Positions 35,115 through 45,434 are shown, numbered from the stretch's first letter. The stretch: DNA of 64,000 nt from Haloquadratum sp. (GCA_028275165.1 JAQCNF010000169.1:1-64000); one strand, 5' to 3'. Made by a program: numbers and translations. Notes: generated from the sequence alone by a model not told the origin.

Positions 35115-35312
35115 TATCCATTTCTTCTAGGTGTTCGTGTTAGTTGTATTTTGTAATACGGAACGGCTCTGTTCGCTCCTTAAGAGAGCTTTCACCGCTT
35201 GTTGACAGATAAAGTATCCGAATGATGACTCCAGAATAATGACTGGCTCTCGTACCTGTGATATCGACTATGGACATCTGTCGCAGCAATCAGGGCAAGA
35301 TAGCAATTCAGT

Positions 35313-36689
35313 TCATACGTTGCGGTGACGAACACGCATTCCCATGGGCTCATCAGGATGCATCGTCAACGATCCTCGAAGATCGAATGGGCGATTGCGG
35401 ATGTAATCTAACTCATACTGCTGTGCAACTGTCCCCAGGATTATTTTTGCTTCAAGCATTGAGAGATGTTTTCCAATGCAATGTCGTGGCCCACCACCGA
35501 AGGGGAAATAGGCGAATCGAGGTCGATCTTTGCGTCGCTCGGGCTGCCATCGATCAGGGTCGAACCGATCGGGTTCATCATACCATCGCGGAGATCGATG
35601 AACTGCCCATTGTGACAGCATGATCGCAGATCCGGCTGGGATACGATATCCTCCAAGTTGAACATCAACTTGCGGCTCACGGAAAATCACGTATACTGGT
35701 GGATACATCCGCATTGCCTCCTGTAATACCTGCTCAATGTAATTCAGTTTCCGTGCCTCTGTGCGTGTCGGAATCGTCTCATTACACGTCTCGTCAAGCT
35801 CTTGTTGAACGCGGGCCCGCGTTTCAGGGTGTTCTGAGAGTAGATACCATGTATAGGTGAGCGTGAGTGCTGTCGTATCATGTCCGGCGAGTAATATCGT
35901 CATCAGTTCATCTCTGAGTTGTGAGTTTGACTGTTCTCCCTGACGTTGTGCTCGAAGTAGTATCGAGAGAAGATCCATCGGCGTATCATCGCTTGTCGGA
36001 CTCTTAAGACCTGGATCAACGCGAGGATCGTCCTCGGTTCCTCGCCGTTCAGCAACGATATCATCCAGGATTCCCTCTAAAATCTCCACAGATTCATTGT
36101 ACTCTCGATTCTCCTGTGTGGGTACCCAGTCAGGAACTAAAAATCGTAGTGGATCTGGCTCAAATCGCTTCCCGAGTGGCTCAAGATTTGTCTGAATAGC
36201 GTTCGTTTGCTGTTGAGTCAGTTGTGAACCGAACATTGCTTCAACAATAATCTTCACTGTCACCCGCGCCATCTCAAGATGGATATCACGGGTTCCACCA
36301 TCCTCCCACGAATCGATCATTTCGACAGTGTGTCTTCCCATCATGTCGGCTAATGACCCGATTCGCTTCGGCCCAAAGGCAGGCTGTGCCAAATTTCGCT
36401 GTGCGTGCCATGTCTCTCCTTCGCTCAATAATAACCCGTCACCAAGGAGCGTTCCAATCGCATCGTCTTGGAAGTCTGGTTTCTGATATTTTGTATCATC
36501 ACTGACAAGCACTGTCTCAATATCTGCCGGGTTGTTCAGCATGTAGGTATCGATCGGCCCAAGATCGAAGCGGACGATATCACCGTATGCATCAGCGACA
36601 TCCCGAAGAAAACTAAATGGATCTTTCGCATATTGTCGACTATTTCCAAATATTGGCATCCCATTTGGCCCTGGTGGCTGGGTACTCAT
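35313..36689 (-). CDS. Cytochrome P450
   Basis: The 458-residue heme monooxygenase has the oxygen-activation helix LAGHDTTALT, the ExxR motif EAMRMYPPV, and the heme ligand loop YFPFGGGPRHCIGKHLSM with its proximal cysteine. There is no N-terminal membrane anchor, so it is soluble like bacterial P450s. Substrate unknown; haloarchaeal members are often placed in CYP174-type families. No ferredoxin or reductase gene is adjacent. Confidence 0.92.
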   Translation of the reverse strand: MSTQPPGPNGMPIFGNSRQYAKDPFSFLRDVADAYGDIVRFDLGPIDTYMLNNPADIETVLVSDDTKYQKPDFQDDAIGTLLGDGLLLSEGETWHAQRNLAQPAFGPKRIGSLADMMGRHTVEMIDSWEDGGTRDIHLEMARVTVKIIVEAMFGSQLTQQQTNAIQTNLEPLGKRFEPDPLRFLVPDWVPTQENREYNESVEILEGILDDIVAERRGTEDDPRVDPGLKSPTSDDTPMDLLSILLRAQRQGEQSNSQLRDELMTILLAGHDTTALTLTYTWYLLSEHPETRARVQQELDETCNETIPTRTEARKLNYIEQVLQEAMRMYPPVYVIFREPQVDVQLGGYRIPAGSAIMLSQWAVHRSPRWYDEPDRFDPDRWQPERRKDRPRFAYFPFGGGPRHCIGKHLSMLEAKIILGTVAQQYELDYIRNRPFDLRGSLTMHPDEPMGMRVRHRNV

Positions 36690-36947
36690 TATCTGGCGGT
36701 TATATCGCGAGGCGTATCAGGTGTTCGAAGTCACTGGGTATAATTCGGAATTGCGGTCAGAGATAGTGCCGACACTCGTGCCGAGCCAGCGCTGTGAGAT
36801 CGGGCGAATCCGGATTCGTTCTTTCACCACGGCAGGTCTGACACGAAATGATTAATGTAGATGTCTGTATCGTACATAGACACCAATCTCATCTGGTCAC
36901 TCAATTCGGCCGGAGGAGAATCACTGTTCTTCACCAGGCGGAAGCGA

Positions 36948-39125
36948 TTACTCTGGATGTGGGTGACGTCCGTTATACGCATCAAACTGTTGAAAGAAAT
37001 TCAACATTGAGTACTTCACTTTCTCAGGCGCAATGTCAACGAATTCTGTTCGCTCTTCTGTCGGGAATGCGTCTCGCACGCCATACTTTCCCATCTCTGT
37101 ACTTGCTTTCGTATATCGCTTATCAATCAATAACCGCACTCCATAATCCTCTGGAGACCGAATCACTCGGCCGAGCGCCTGTCGGGTTTTTCGTATCGTC
37201 GGAATTTCAACACCATACTGCCAGCCAGCATTCGTGTCGTTACTATACGCTCGGTCATACGCTGCTTCGATTGCTTTCGTTCGCTCAGAAAGATACGGAT
37301 ATCCGACCCCGATAACCGCGACTGCTCGAGCGGCATCATCGTCAAAACTCACACCCTCTGTTAGTGTTCCCCATAGTGATGTACAGAGGATAGCATCTCC
37401 ATTAGAAATGAACGATTGTTTCAATGATTCAGTATCGGTCTCAGCATCATCAATGTAGATACTTTGACTCACCGCCGTATTTGATTGCAAGCGCTGGCCA
37501 TAGCGTGCAGCCTCACGATATGAGGGAAAGAAAGCAAGCGCATTACCAGGTGTATAACGGCCAATATCTGCGAGAACATCACTGACAACTGTTTGTACCT
37601 CGGGATCACTCCGTTCAGCACTGAACAGCGCAGGTGCTTTCACTGCAAGTGTTCGGCGCCGTGCAGACGGATATGCGAGTCCATAGGCTAATGTCTCTGG
37701 ATGGGTGACGCCCAAAACCTCCTTAATAACGTCGAACGGTCGCAGCGTCGCTGACATGAGAATACTGGCGTATACCTCTTCGAACAGTGACTCACTTACC
37801 GACCGGGGGAGACATTGATACAGCTCTGCACGCCCATATACCGTTTGTTGTGCCTCATCTTGACGCACTGATACGAGTGGATACTGGTCTGTATCATCGT
37901 TTTCGAGCCACTGCGTAATGAATCGGGCTGCCTGCAATGTCTGACACTCTGACCGTGTTGTTGATTGCCCGTTTCGGTATCTCTCTTCATACTGCGCGTC
38001 CAGTTCTACGCCCAGCGTCTTGGCTGCCTCAACGTCATGATCGATTCCACGGCCTTCATATTCAGACAGAAATGTGAGAGTGAGTGCATCGCGTTTATTC
38101 TCGTTTTGAATCGAGAGGTCATACCAGTCCTGCTCAATCTGTTCTCGCTCGCCGAAGGCGAGTCGATCATCGTATGTCTTCTCAAGCGCTGTATGGAAAC
38201 TCTTGATGACGTTCAGTGCTGGGACGCTTCGAGAGTCATCAACACCATCCAATTCGGTACACGCTTCAGCAAGCGTTCGCTCAGTCAGGCTCTCACCGGC
38301 ATGCTCACGGGCAGCAGCTTCGATATTGTGTGCTTCATCAAATACAGTGATGATCTGCTCAGCGTCTTTGCCTAACCATTTGAAAAACTGCGTTCGAATG
38401 TTTGGATCTAAGAGATGATGATAATTACAGATAACGAGATCAACTGCTTCAATCCCTTCCTTGAGAAGCTCGTATCCACACACCTGCCGCGATTCCGCGT
38501 ACTCGTATATCTCCTCTGCAGTCCGGACGTCATTAAACAGCCACTTGAAAAAAGCTGTATTTGACTGCACAAGATTTCGCCGGTAATACTCACACGTGTT
38601 TCCAGACTCAAGAATCTCTATCTCTTCATTCAGTGAGTCAATCTCGTCCATTACTGCTGTTCGGGCACTGGCTGCCTCCTGACTACCATCTTCGATCTCA
38701 TCGGCCAGTGCTCCCGCCTGCTCACGCAAATTCGCCCGAGATTCTTTTGCCTCAACGAGGTCGTGGGTTGCATCTCGAAGTGTTTGGCACTGCTCGTAAT
38801 CGACATCGATATGACACATCGACCCCTTTCCTTTGAACACGACAGCACGAATGGAATTTTCCTCTGCAATCGCCTGTGCATCGTTGATGAACTGGCGCAT
38901 CTGCTGGTGAACGTTCGTTGAAATGACGACAGTCTGGTCGTTTCGACGTGCCTGTGCCAAAGCTGGGACGAGTGCAGCAAGGGTTTTACCAGTACCTGGT
39001 GAACCCTCAAAGAGAATATCTTGACCGGTATCTAAAGCGTCAGCAATCGATGCCATCGCCTCATTTTGATTTGGATACGTCGAATCATATGGAAAAAATC
39101 GATCGTATCCTTTTCGCGTAGCCAC
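36948..39125 (-). CDS. XPD/Rad3-type DNA helicase
   Basis: The 725-residue superfamily 2 helicase has Walker A GSPGTGKT (about 40-47), a DEAH box (VFDEAHNIE), and cysteines in CHIDVDYEQC, NTCEYYRR and RQVCGYELL. Together they can ligate the iron-sulfur cluster of XPD-family enzymes. The motif VI region TRQALGRVIRSPEDYG is intact. XPD unwinds DNA 5'-3' in repair. It lies upstream of the P450 gene on the same strand, separated by about 260 bases. Confidence 0.92.
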   Translation of the reverse strand: MATRKGYDRFFPYDSTYPNQNEAMASIADALDTGQDILFEGSPGTGKTLAALVPALAQARRNDQTVVISTNVHQQMRQFINDAQAIAEENSIRAVVFKGKGSMCHIDVDYEQCQTLRDATHDLVEAKESRANLREQAGALADEIEDGSQEAASARTAVMDEIDSLNEEIEILESGNTCEYYRRNLVQSNTAFFKWLFNDVRTAEEIYEYAESRQVCGYELLKEGIEAVDLVICNYHHLLDPNIRTQFFKWLGKDAEQIITVFDEAHNIEAAAREHAGESLTERTLAEACTELDGVDDSRSVPALNVIKSFHTALEKTYDDRLAFGEREQIEQDWYDLSIQNENKRDALTLTFLSEYEGRGIDHDVEAAKTLGVELDAQYEERYRNGQSTTRSECQTLQAARFITQWLENDDTDQYPLVSVRQDEAQQTVYGRAELYQCLPRSVSESLFEEVYASILMSATLRPFDVIKEVLGVTHPETLAYGLAYPSARRRTLAVKAPALFSAERSDPEVQTVVSDVLADIGRYTPGNALAFFPSYREAARYGQRLQSNTAVSQSIYIDDAETDTESLKQSFISNGDAILCTSLWGTLTEGVSFDDDAARAVAVIGVGYPYLSERTKAIEAAYDRAYSNDTNAGWQYGVEIPTIRKTRQALGRVIRSPEDYGVRLLIDKRYTKASTEMGKYGVRDAFPTEERTEFVDIAPEKVKYSMLNFFQQFDAYNGRHPHPE

Positions 39126-39173
39126 ATAAGAACGTCATTAGTTCATCAGTAAAAACACACCGCTCACCTGAAG

Positions 39174-40082
39174 CTACTCGTCAAGAAGTTCGACAAGCAG
39201 TCCCTTTTGAGCGTGCAACCGGTTCTCTGCCTGATCCCACACACGCGCTTTGTCAGACTCTAAAACGGCGTCTGTTATTTCCTCACCGCGATGTGCTGGG
39301 AGACAGTGCAAAACATCTGCGCTGGACGACTCAAGAAGTGACTCATTCAGTTGATATCCATCGAAGGCATTGAGTTTATTGGTGCGTTCATCCTCCTGTC
39401 CCATCGAAACCCACACATCGGTATACACGACATCTGCATCATTCACCGCTGCGTCCGGAGTGTCAGCGATTGTTGGCCCTGATCCAAGATGTTCTGCCTG
39501 TTTGAGGACCACCTCATCCATCTCGTAGCCTGGTGGTGTTGCAACGGTGAGGTCTAACCCTACCATGGCTGCCCCTCGGACAAACGACTGGCCAACGTTG
39601 TTTCCGTCACCAACCCAGGCAACAGTTACCTCATCAAATCCTCCATACATCTCTCTGATTGTCAGCAGGTCAGCTATTGTTTGACACGGGTGTGCATCAT
39701 CGGTTAATCCATTGATCACAGGAACATCTGCATGCGCAGCAATCTCCAAGAGGTCATCATGATGAAATAATCGTGCCATCACCGCATCAACGTATCTGGA
39801 GAGTACGCGAGCGGTGTCTGCAAGCGGTTCACCGTGCCCCAATTGGATATCATCCGGCCCGAGAAAGATTGCATGACCGCCAAGCTGGGTCATCCCCGTC
39901 TCAAAAGAGATACGTGTGCGAGTGCTTGGTTTCTCGAAGAGCATTCCGAGCGTTTGCTCTTTGAGTCGCGGTTGCTCTCTGCCTGACTTAATCGCCGCCG
40001 CCCGGTCTAAGATACGAAATAACTCTGTCTTCTCCAGGTCGTCTATCTCAAGAAAGTGATCAGTGCTGAGCATTGCGTTCAT
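39174..40082 (-). CDS. argF: Ornithine carbamoyltransferase
   Basis: The 302-residue enzyme forms citrulline from ornithine and carbamoyl phosphate. It has the carbamoyl-phosphate loop KPSTRTRISFETGM, the ornithine-binding HCLPAHRGEEI, and VTVAWVGDGNNV. Last gene of the arginine cluster, overlapping argE by 4 bases. Length is standard. Confidence 0.96.
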   Translation of the reverse strand: MNAMLSTDHFLEIDDLEKTELFRILDRAAAIKSGREQPRLKEQTLGMLFEKPSTRTRISFETGMTQLGGHAIFLGPDDIQLGHGEPLADTARVLSRYVDAVMARLFHHDDLLEIAAHADVPVINGLTDDAHPCQTIADLLTIREMYGGFDEVTVAWVGDGNNVGQSFVRGAAMVGLDLTVATPPGYEMDEVVLKQAEHLGSGPTIADTPDAAVNDADVVYTDVWVSMGQEDERTNKLNAFDGYQLNESLLESSSADVLHCLPAHRGEEITDAVLESDKARVWDQAENRLHAQKGLLVELLDE

Positions 40083-41215
40083 TCGGATAGTTTACACAGT
40101 CGTTCACACACGTCGGTAAGCACCCGTGTTGAACTCTCGAACTCTGCGAGGTCAAGATGTTCATTTGGTGCGTGGTCCAACGACGAATCGCCCGGTCCAT
40201 ACGTTGCGATTGGGCAGTCCCACACGTCCGCATAGATGTTCATATCACTTGTTCCAGTTTTTCGTAGAAGTCGAGGTTTCCCGTCGGCCTGCCTGATTGC
40301 GGTCCGGAAGGCCCGCCCAATGTCAGTGCGAGGACTTTCCATGACTGGTGGAATTGGGCGCTCCCAGTGAACGCTTCCTCGTGTAAGTTCACTTTCTGCG
40401 ACTTCTCGGACGTCCCCAATCGTATATTTCGGCGGAACTCGAAACTGTACATCCACAGTCGCTTCGACAACCAGTCCATCAGGAGTTGGACCGCCATCAA
40501 ATGTTACTGGCTTAGTCGTGACCGTATCGAAGACTCCACTGGTTTCATCTTCGTCAAAAAACCTCGCAACGCGAGACCACCAATTGACCGCCGATTGAAT
40601 GGCATTATTCTCTGGTCTTGATGAATGGCCAAGTTCACTGGTCGATACGTATGTCCCTGCGAGAAACCCACGATATCCCAGTGTAATACCATCCCACCCA
40701 GATGGCTCTCCGTTAATCACACGTTCTGGAGACGGACGGTCCGAAACGAGGTGCCACGCACCAGCCGAGGTACTCTCCTCATTGACCACCCCAGCGAATG
40801 AGACGCCAGTTTCGACCGCAGTCACCGCCATCGCAGCCAGCGGCCCCGTCGCATCAACGCTTCCGCGGCCCCACAACACGCCGTTTTCAATCTTAACCGG
40901 CACATCACCCGGCACGGTGTCCATGTGCGAGGTTAGTAGCACCGCATCGTTACCTGGCGCGCGGACGTTCCCAGCTGTGTCGATCCACACCTCACGGTCA
41001 TGGGATTCAAAAAATGCACGCAATCGTCTTGCAACTGTCTCTTCCTCACCAGATGGTGAGGGAGTCGCCACAAGGTCCGCAAGCAATGTTTGTGGGTCAC
41101 TGAGACCGTCAGTTAACGATGGTTGGACCTCAAACGCATCGTGCTCGGTGACAGTGAACGAAGATTCTCCGGACGATTCAGTAGCGCGCTCCTCTCGATC
41201 TGCGTTCAAACTCAT
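40079..41215 (-). CDS. argE: LysW-ornithine/lysine hydrolase (ArgE/LysK)
   Basis: The 378-residue M20-family metallohydrolase releases ornithine (or lysine) from the LysW carrier. It shows the metal and catalytic motifs LLTSHMDTVPGD, GRGSVDATGPLAAM and VVNEESTSAGAWH. A 4-base overlap (ATGA) on each side ties it to argD and argF. In this carrier pathway the enzyme replaces a free N-acetylornithine deacetylase. Confidence 0.93.
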   Translation of the reverse strand: MSLNADREERATESSGESSFTVTEHDAFEVQPSLTDGLSDPQTLLADLVATPSPSGEEETVARRLRAFFESHDREVWIDTAGNVRAPGNDAVLLTSHMDTVPGDVPVKIENGVLWGRGSVDATGPLAAMAVTAVETGVSFAGVVNEESTSAGAWHLVSDRPSPERVINGEPSGWDGITLGYRGFLAGTYVSTSELGHSSRPENNAIQSAVNWWSRVARFFDEDETSGVFDTVTTKPVTFDGGPTPDGLVVEATVDVQFRVPPKYTIGDVREVAESELTRGSVHWERPIPPVMESPRTDIGRAFRTAIRQADGKPRLLRKTGTSDMNIYADVWDCPIATYGPGDSSLDHAPNEHLDLAEFESSTRVLTDVCERLCKLSE

Positions 41216-42351
41216 CCAAGTACCTCGATAAAGGACTCAGTAAAGCTATCTGCATGCGCTTGCTTAATCGTGAGCGGTGGTAGCAAACGAACAACGCTTC
41301 TTCCTGCAGGCAGTGCAAGTACCTGCTCGGAGAGTGCTAATCGCTTGAGAATTCGATTCGCACCTCGTTTTATTTGCACTCCGATCATCAGTCCCTCACC
41401 GCGAATTTCGCGGACAGGCAACTCGTGATCCTCGGTCGCTCGCTCTAATTCTGTTCGGAGATATGACCCGATCTGTGCAGCGTTTGCTGGAATATTCTCA
41501 TTTATAATCGTTTCCAGCGTTGCATTTGCTGCTGCACACACAATCGGATTCCCTGAAAAGGTTGAGCCATGATCTCCATAGTCCTCAGCAATCCAGTCTC
41601 GAACGAGTGTTGCACCTAGCGGCAACCCGTTTGCGATACCTTTTGCAGAGGTGAGAATGTCGGGCGTGACATCAATCCCATCAGATGCCCACAGTGACCC
41701 AGTCCGTCCAACTCCCGTCTGGATCTCGTCAAAGACGAGTGCAGCGCCAACTTCGTCTGTCGCCTCGCGTGCCGCTTGCAAATACGGCTGATTTGCGGGA
41801 TATATTCCTCCTTCTCCCTGTATCGGTTCGAGAAAAACCGCTGCAGTCTCTTCATCAACGGCTGATTGAAGTGCTTCAATGTCTTCGTATGGAACGAACT
41901 CGATTCCCCCAGCCAGAGGTTCGAACGGAGCTTTGTATTTATCTTTCCACGTCATTGCCAGCGCACCCATCGTTCGTCCATGGAAGCCACGCTTGGACGC
42001 GATTATCTTTGATCGACCTGTCGCTGCGCGAGCAAACTTCATTGCTGCCTCGTTTGCTTCTGTGCCTGAATTACACAGCCAGACATTATCGATATCACCC
42101 GGAGCGAGCGCCCCAAGCTTCTCATACAGCGCCGTTCGTTCAGCAGTTGGATATGATGCTTGCACGTACGTGAGACTCTCAACCTGCGACTGAACAGCCG
42201 CTGTTACTGCTGGGTGTGCATGCCCGATTGAGATGACTGCGTATGAGGCACCAAAGTCTAAGTACTCTGTCCCGTCTGCTCCGTAGAGGTACGCCCCTGA
42301 CCCAGATTCAATCTCAATTGGCTTCTCTGAAAAAACGAATCCACCCGTCAT
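41212..42351 (-). CDS. argD: LysW-semialdehyde aminotransferase (ArgD/LysJ)
   Basis: The 379-residue PLP enzyme converts the LysW-bound semialdehyde to the amine using glutamate. The PLP lysine is in LTSAKGIANGLPLGA; other blocks are CNSGTEANEAAMKFAR, RGFHGRTMGALAMTW, LEPIQGEGGIYPA and VFDEIQTGVGRTG. It overlaps argB and argE by 4 bases each. Confidence 0.95.
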   Translation of the reverse strand: MTGGFVFSEKPIEIESGSGAYLYGADGTEYLDFGASYAVISIGHAHPAVTAAVQSQVESLTYVQASYPTAERTALYEKLGALAPGDIDNVWLCNSGTEANEAAMKFARAATGRSKIIASKRGFHGRTMGALAMTWKDKYKAPFEPLAGGIEFVPYEDIEALQSAVDEETAAVFLEPIQGEGGIYPANQPYLQAAREATDEVGAALVFDEIQTGVGRTGSLWASDGIDVTPDILTSAKGIANGLPLGATLVRDWIAEDYGDHGSTFSGNPIVCAAANATLETIINENIPANAAQIGSYLRTELERATEDHELPVREIRGEGLMIGVQIKRGANRILKRLALSEQVLALPAGRSVVRLLPPLTIKQAHADSFTESFIEVLG

Positions 42352-43214
42352 TCGCTCGTCTCCTGCGATTCTGTGTCAACTGCGCGTTTGAGTATTTCTG
42401 TTCCATCGCCATCAAGAGCCATCTTCACCGGTTTGGCTTGATTTGCATCGGCAATGATGACCTCTGAAGCTCCTTCGTTAAGCGCTTCGTGCGCTGCAAT
42501 CACTTTCTTGTACATAAATCCTTCTGCCACTGACCTTAGCTCTTCGAATTCGCCTGGCTGTTTCACCTGTTCGATTCGAGTTGACGCATCCTCAGGATTG
42601 CGATATACCCCAGCAACATCACTGAGTAATACCAGTCTCGCACTGAGTGCACTAGCGATCGCAGCAGCTGCGCGATCTGCGTCTGCATTGACTGCTACGC
42701 CATCATCCGCAAATATTGGGACCGTCACCACGGGCGTGAGATCCATCTCTATGAGTTGATTCAGTAATGAACTGTTCACATCAGTAATCTTTCCAGAATG
42801 GTCGCCACGCTTTATTCTCTTCCGCCCATCCTTGATGATCCGCACTGCTGACTTCCGTTTCCCCGTCAGAAGTCCTCCATCGATACCAGAGAGGCCAATC
42901 GCGTCGATACCAGCGTTACGGAGTTTAACTGTGAGCTCAGTATTGAGTTTGCCAGGCAACACCATGTTAAAAACATCCATCGTATCAGCGTCGGTAAACC
43001 GGCCACTTACACCACGAGGTGTCTCAACATAGGTCGGCTCTTTACCCAACGTCTTGAGTGTGTCATCAACTGCCGTTGAACCACCGTGTACGACAATAAC
43101 TTGCTGACCCTGCTTAATTCGGCTTGCAATGTCCTCAATAGCCCCGGCTGGCTCAACTGCCCGTGCCCCACCAATCTTGACGACGATCGGAGAATCTTCG
43201 GTGTGCTTACTCAT
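42348..43214 (-). CDS. argB: LysW-glutamate/aminoadipate kinase (ArgB/LysZ)
   Basis: The 288-residue amino-acid kinase phosphorylates the LysW-linked substrate. It has VVKIGGARAV, VVHGGSTAVDDTL, LSGIDGGLLTGKRKSA and AVNADADRAAAAIASAL. The GGSTAVD loop is the LysZ-type version of the acetylglutamate-kinase glycine loop. It overlaps its neighbours in a tight operon. Confidence 0.94.
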   Translation of the reverse strand: MSKHTEDSPIVVKIGGARAVEPAGAIEDIASRIKQGQQVIVVHGGSTAVDDTLKTLGKEPTYVETPRGVSGRFTDADTMDVFNMVLPGKLNTELTVKLRNAGIDAIGLSGIDGGLLTGKRKSAVRIIKDGRKRIKRGDHSGKITDVNSSLLNQLIEMDLTPVVTVPIFADDGVAVNADADRAAAAIASALSARLVLLSDVAGVYRNPEDASTRIEQVKQPGEFEELRSVAEGFMYKKVIAAHEALNEGASEVIIADANQAKPVKMALDGDGTEILKRAVDTESQETSE

Positions 43215-44254
43215 GGCGACCCCACTGGGTGCAACCCAGGGAACTCAAGCCCTGCTGTTTCATCAATTCCAAGCGCGATATTTGCTGCATGAACAGCCTG
43301 TCCCGCCGATCCCTTCATCATATTATCGATTGCTGAGAACACCACGATGCGGCGATTTTCAGGGTCCAGTTTAAATCCAACCTCGCCGAAATTTGTTCCT
43401 GCGACAGCCTTTGGCTCAGGATAGCGATAAACCCCGCCCCCACCAGCGACAGTTCGCATAAATGGTTCATCAGCGTATACACCCCGATATGTCGACCACA
43501 GGTCAGTCTTCGAAACCGGCCTGTCTGGAAAGATATGACATGTCGCACTCGCGCCTCGCACCATTCCGACAGCATGAACAGTAAATGAAACTGACACCCC
43601 GAGATACTCTTCGATTTCGGCCTCATGTCGGTGTCCAGCAGGTGCGTATGGTCGCACGGTCCCGGTACGCTCAGGATGACTAGATGCTTCACCACCACCA
43701 GTCCCTCCTTCTGATGAGCCAACTTTGACATCAGCAACCACTTGCTCAGACCCATCAAGAATATCATTCTCAAACAGGGGTAATAACCCAAGAATCGTGG
43801 CAGTTGCATTGCATCCTCCAGCAGCAATCAGTGAGGATCCAGGGAGTGCTTCACGATTTAGCTCCGGGAGTGCATATGTGGATGTCGGAAGATGGCTTGG
43901 ACTGGTGTGCCCATCATACCATGTGTTGTATTGCTCTTCAGTCGAAAGTCGAAAATCTGCAGACAGGTCGACAATCGTGTCAGCCGCCTGCTCAAACGCG
44001 TCAATCTGCTCCATTGAAACTCCGTGTGGGGTCGCTGCAAACAACACATCCACTGACCTGAGATCATCCGGGTCGCTGAATCGAAGGTCTATCGATCGGA
44101 GATTCGGATGGACATTTCCAATGGTTTTTTTTGTTTTCGAACGGCTGGTTGCTTGGACGATTTCAAATGCAGGATGGCTCGCGAGTAAGCGTAGTAGCTC
44201 ACCGCCAGTGAATCCGGACCCACCAACAACAGATGCTGTGTAGTGCTGGCTCAC
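43211..44254 (-). CDS. argC: LysW-glutamyl/aminoadipyl-phosphate reductase (ArgC/LysY)
   Basis: The 347-residue NADPH-dependent reductase has the Rossmann loop VVGGSGFTGGELLRLL and the catalytic cysteine in IAAGGCNATATILGL. Further blocks are VKVGSSEGGTGGGEASSHPER and VGMVRGASATCH. It reduces the acyl phosphate made by ArgB to the semialdehyde. It overlaps argB and argX by 4 bases each. Confidence 0.95.
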   Translation of the reverse strand: MSQHYTASVVGGSGFTGGELLRLLASHPAFEIVQATSRSKTKKTIGNVHPNLRSIDLRFSDPDDLRSVDVLFAATPHGVSMEQIDAFEQAADTIVDLSADFRLSTEEQYNTWYDGHTSPSHLPTSTYALPELNREALPGSSLIAAGGCNATATILGLLPLFENDILDGSEQVVADVKVGSSEGGTGGGEASSHPERTGTVRPYAPAGHRHEAEIEEYLGVSVSFTVHAVGMVRGASATCHIFPDRPVSKTDLWSTYRGVYADEPFMRTVAGGGGVYRYPEPKAVAGTNFGEVGFKLDPENRRIVVFSAIDNMMKGSAGQAVHAANIALGIDETAGLEFPGLHPVGSP

Positions 44255-45117
44255 GCGTGTACCTCTTTGCCGGTCTCAACCTTTGTTTCAATCCAGTCGA
44301 CGACGGCTGTCGGGAGTGAGACAGACACAGCTTCGTTGAGTGCTTTGAATTCGACGGTGTGATTTACTTCATGAACTGTATACCCTTCTGCAGTCTCCAT
44401 GAGATCAATTCCAAGAAGTCCACCACCAACTGCGGATGACGCTGCGGTTACAAGCTGACGGACTCGTTGGTTCACTTCAAATGCCTCAGCTGTCGCACCT
44501 TTGGCTGCGTTCGTCACCCAGTGCTCGGAACTCCGTGTCATCGCAGCAATTGGATTGCCGTCGGCAGCAACAACTCGAATATCCCGGTCAGGCTTGTCAA
44601 CAAACTCCTGAATGTAGAATACCTTGTGTTCGTAGTGACCTAACGTTGATTTATGCTCAAGAATAGCCTCTGCAGCCGACTGTGAGTCTATCTTGGCCAT
44701 TAGCCGCCCCCACGATCCCGTTACTGGCTTGAGCACGCATGGGTACCCGAATGACTCGATTGCGGTCATAGCACTATCAGTCGTATAAGCAACCTTAGTC
44801 TCTGGTGTCGTAACTCCTGCATCTTCCAGAGCCAGACTGTTCTTGATCTTGTCTGCACAGATGGCTGCTGTTTCTGGACTGTTGATCACTGGTATATCAT
44901 ACGAGTCAATAAATTTGGTCAAGTACAGACTCCGACTCGTTGCTAAGCAACGATCAAAAACAATATCCACGTCGTCGAGGATGGCTGGTGGTCTTGCAGT
45001 GTCGAACTGCTCTTTCCGTACATCAATCTTCGTGACTTCATGATCTCGCTCACGAAGTTCATTCAATAACAGCTTCTCATCCTGACGGATGCGAGAGTAG
45101 AGCAGTCCGACATGCAT
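44251..45117 (-). CDS. argX: LysW-glutamate ligase (ArgX/LysX)
   Basis: The 288-residue ATP-grasp ligase attaches glutamate (and perhaps aminoadipate) to the C-terminal Glu of LysW. It has the ATP-grasp features FGYPCVLKPVTGSWGRLMAKI, YIQEFVDKPDRDIRVV and GIDLMETAEGYTVHEVNHTVEFK. The last stretch resembles the ArgX/LysX specificity motif, but substrate preference cannot be fixed by eye. It starts 2 bases after lysW. Confidence 0.92.
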   Translation of the reverse strand: MHVGLLYSRIRQDEKLLLNELRERDHEVTKIDVRKEQFDTARPPAILDDVDIVFDRCLATSRSLYLTKFIDSYDIPVINSPETAAICADKIKNSLALEDAGVTTPETKVAYTTDSAMTAIESFGYPCVLKPVTGSWGRLMAKIDSQSAAEAILEHKSTLGHYEHKVFYIQEFVDKPDRDIRVVAADGNPIAAMTRSSEHWVTNAAKGATAEAFEVNQRVRQLVTAASSAVGGGLLGIDLMETAEGYTVHEVNHTVEFKALNEAVSVSLPTAVVDWIETKVETGKEVHA

Positions 45118-45119
45118 GT

Positions 45120-45299
45120 TTATTCGCCCCAGTCCTCTTCGAGTTCCGGAGCCTCCTCAAGTGTGATCGGATCAATCGCAATGACCTCGAGTTCAGCTCC
45201 TGTTGCTGGACTATCAACGATCTCCCCAATCTCGACATCTGCTGGGATTTCGATCTCTTCACCACTGAGCGGATCTTCTGTGGTCATCATTTCAACCAT
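45120..45299 (-). CDS. lysW: Amino-group carrier protein LysW, cysteine-free form
   Basis: 59 residues from ATG 45299, ending in the diagnostic LEEAPELEEDWGE, whose final Glu is the attachment site for substrates. The middle (EIEIPADVEIGEIVDSPATG) aligns with the LysW beta-ribbon, but the two CxxC zinc knuckles expected near the start and middle are missing; Thr, Asp and Ser occupy them. The protein must fold without zinc, perhaps helped by high salt. The neighbours argX, argC, argB, argD and argE identify it beyond reasonable doubt. Confidence 0.9.
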   Translation of the reverse strand: MVEMMTTEDPLSGEEIEIPADVEIGEIVDSPATGAELEVIAIDPITLEEAPELEEDWGE

Positions 45300-45434
45300 A
45301 CTGGTTTGAATACGGAGAATTGACTTAAATCCATCGAAAGTATCGGATAAATTAACTAATTGAAGATGTATCTAAAACCCAAATAATGGATATCTGAAGC
45401 CTAAGCCGAATCATGTATCAAAATTCATATATAT

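Noticed and set aside
43725-44243. 172-codon + strand frame opposite argC
   Set aside because: Antisense shadow of argC, which has clear catalytic motifs and operon overlaps.
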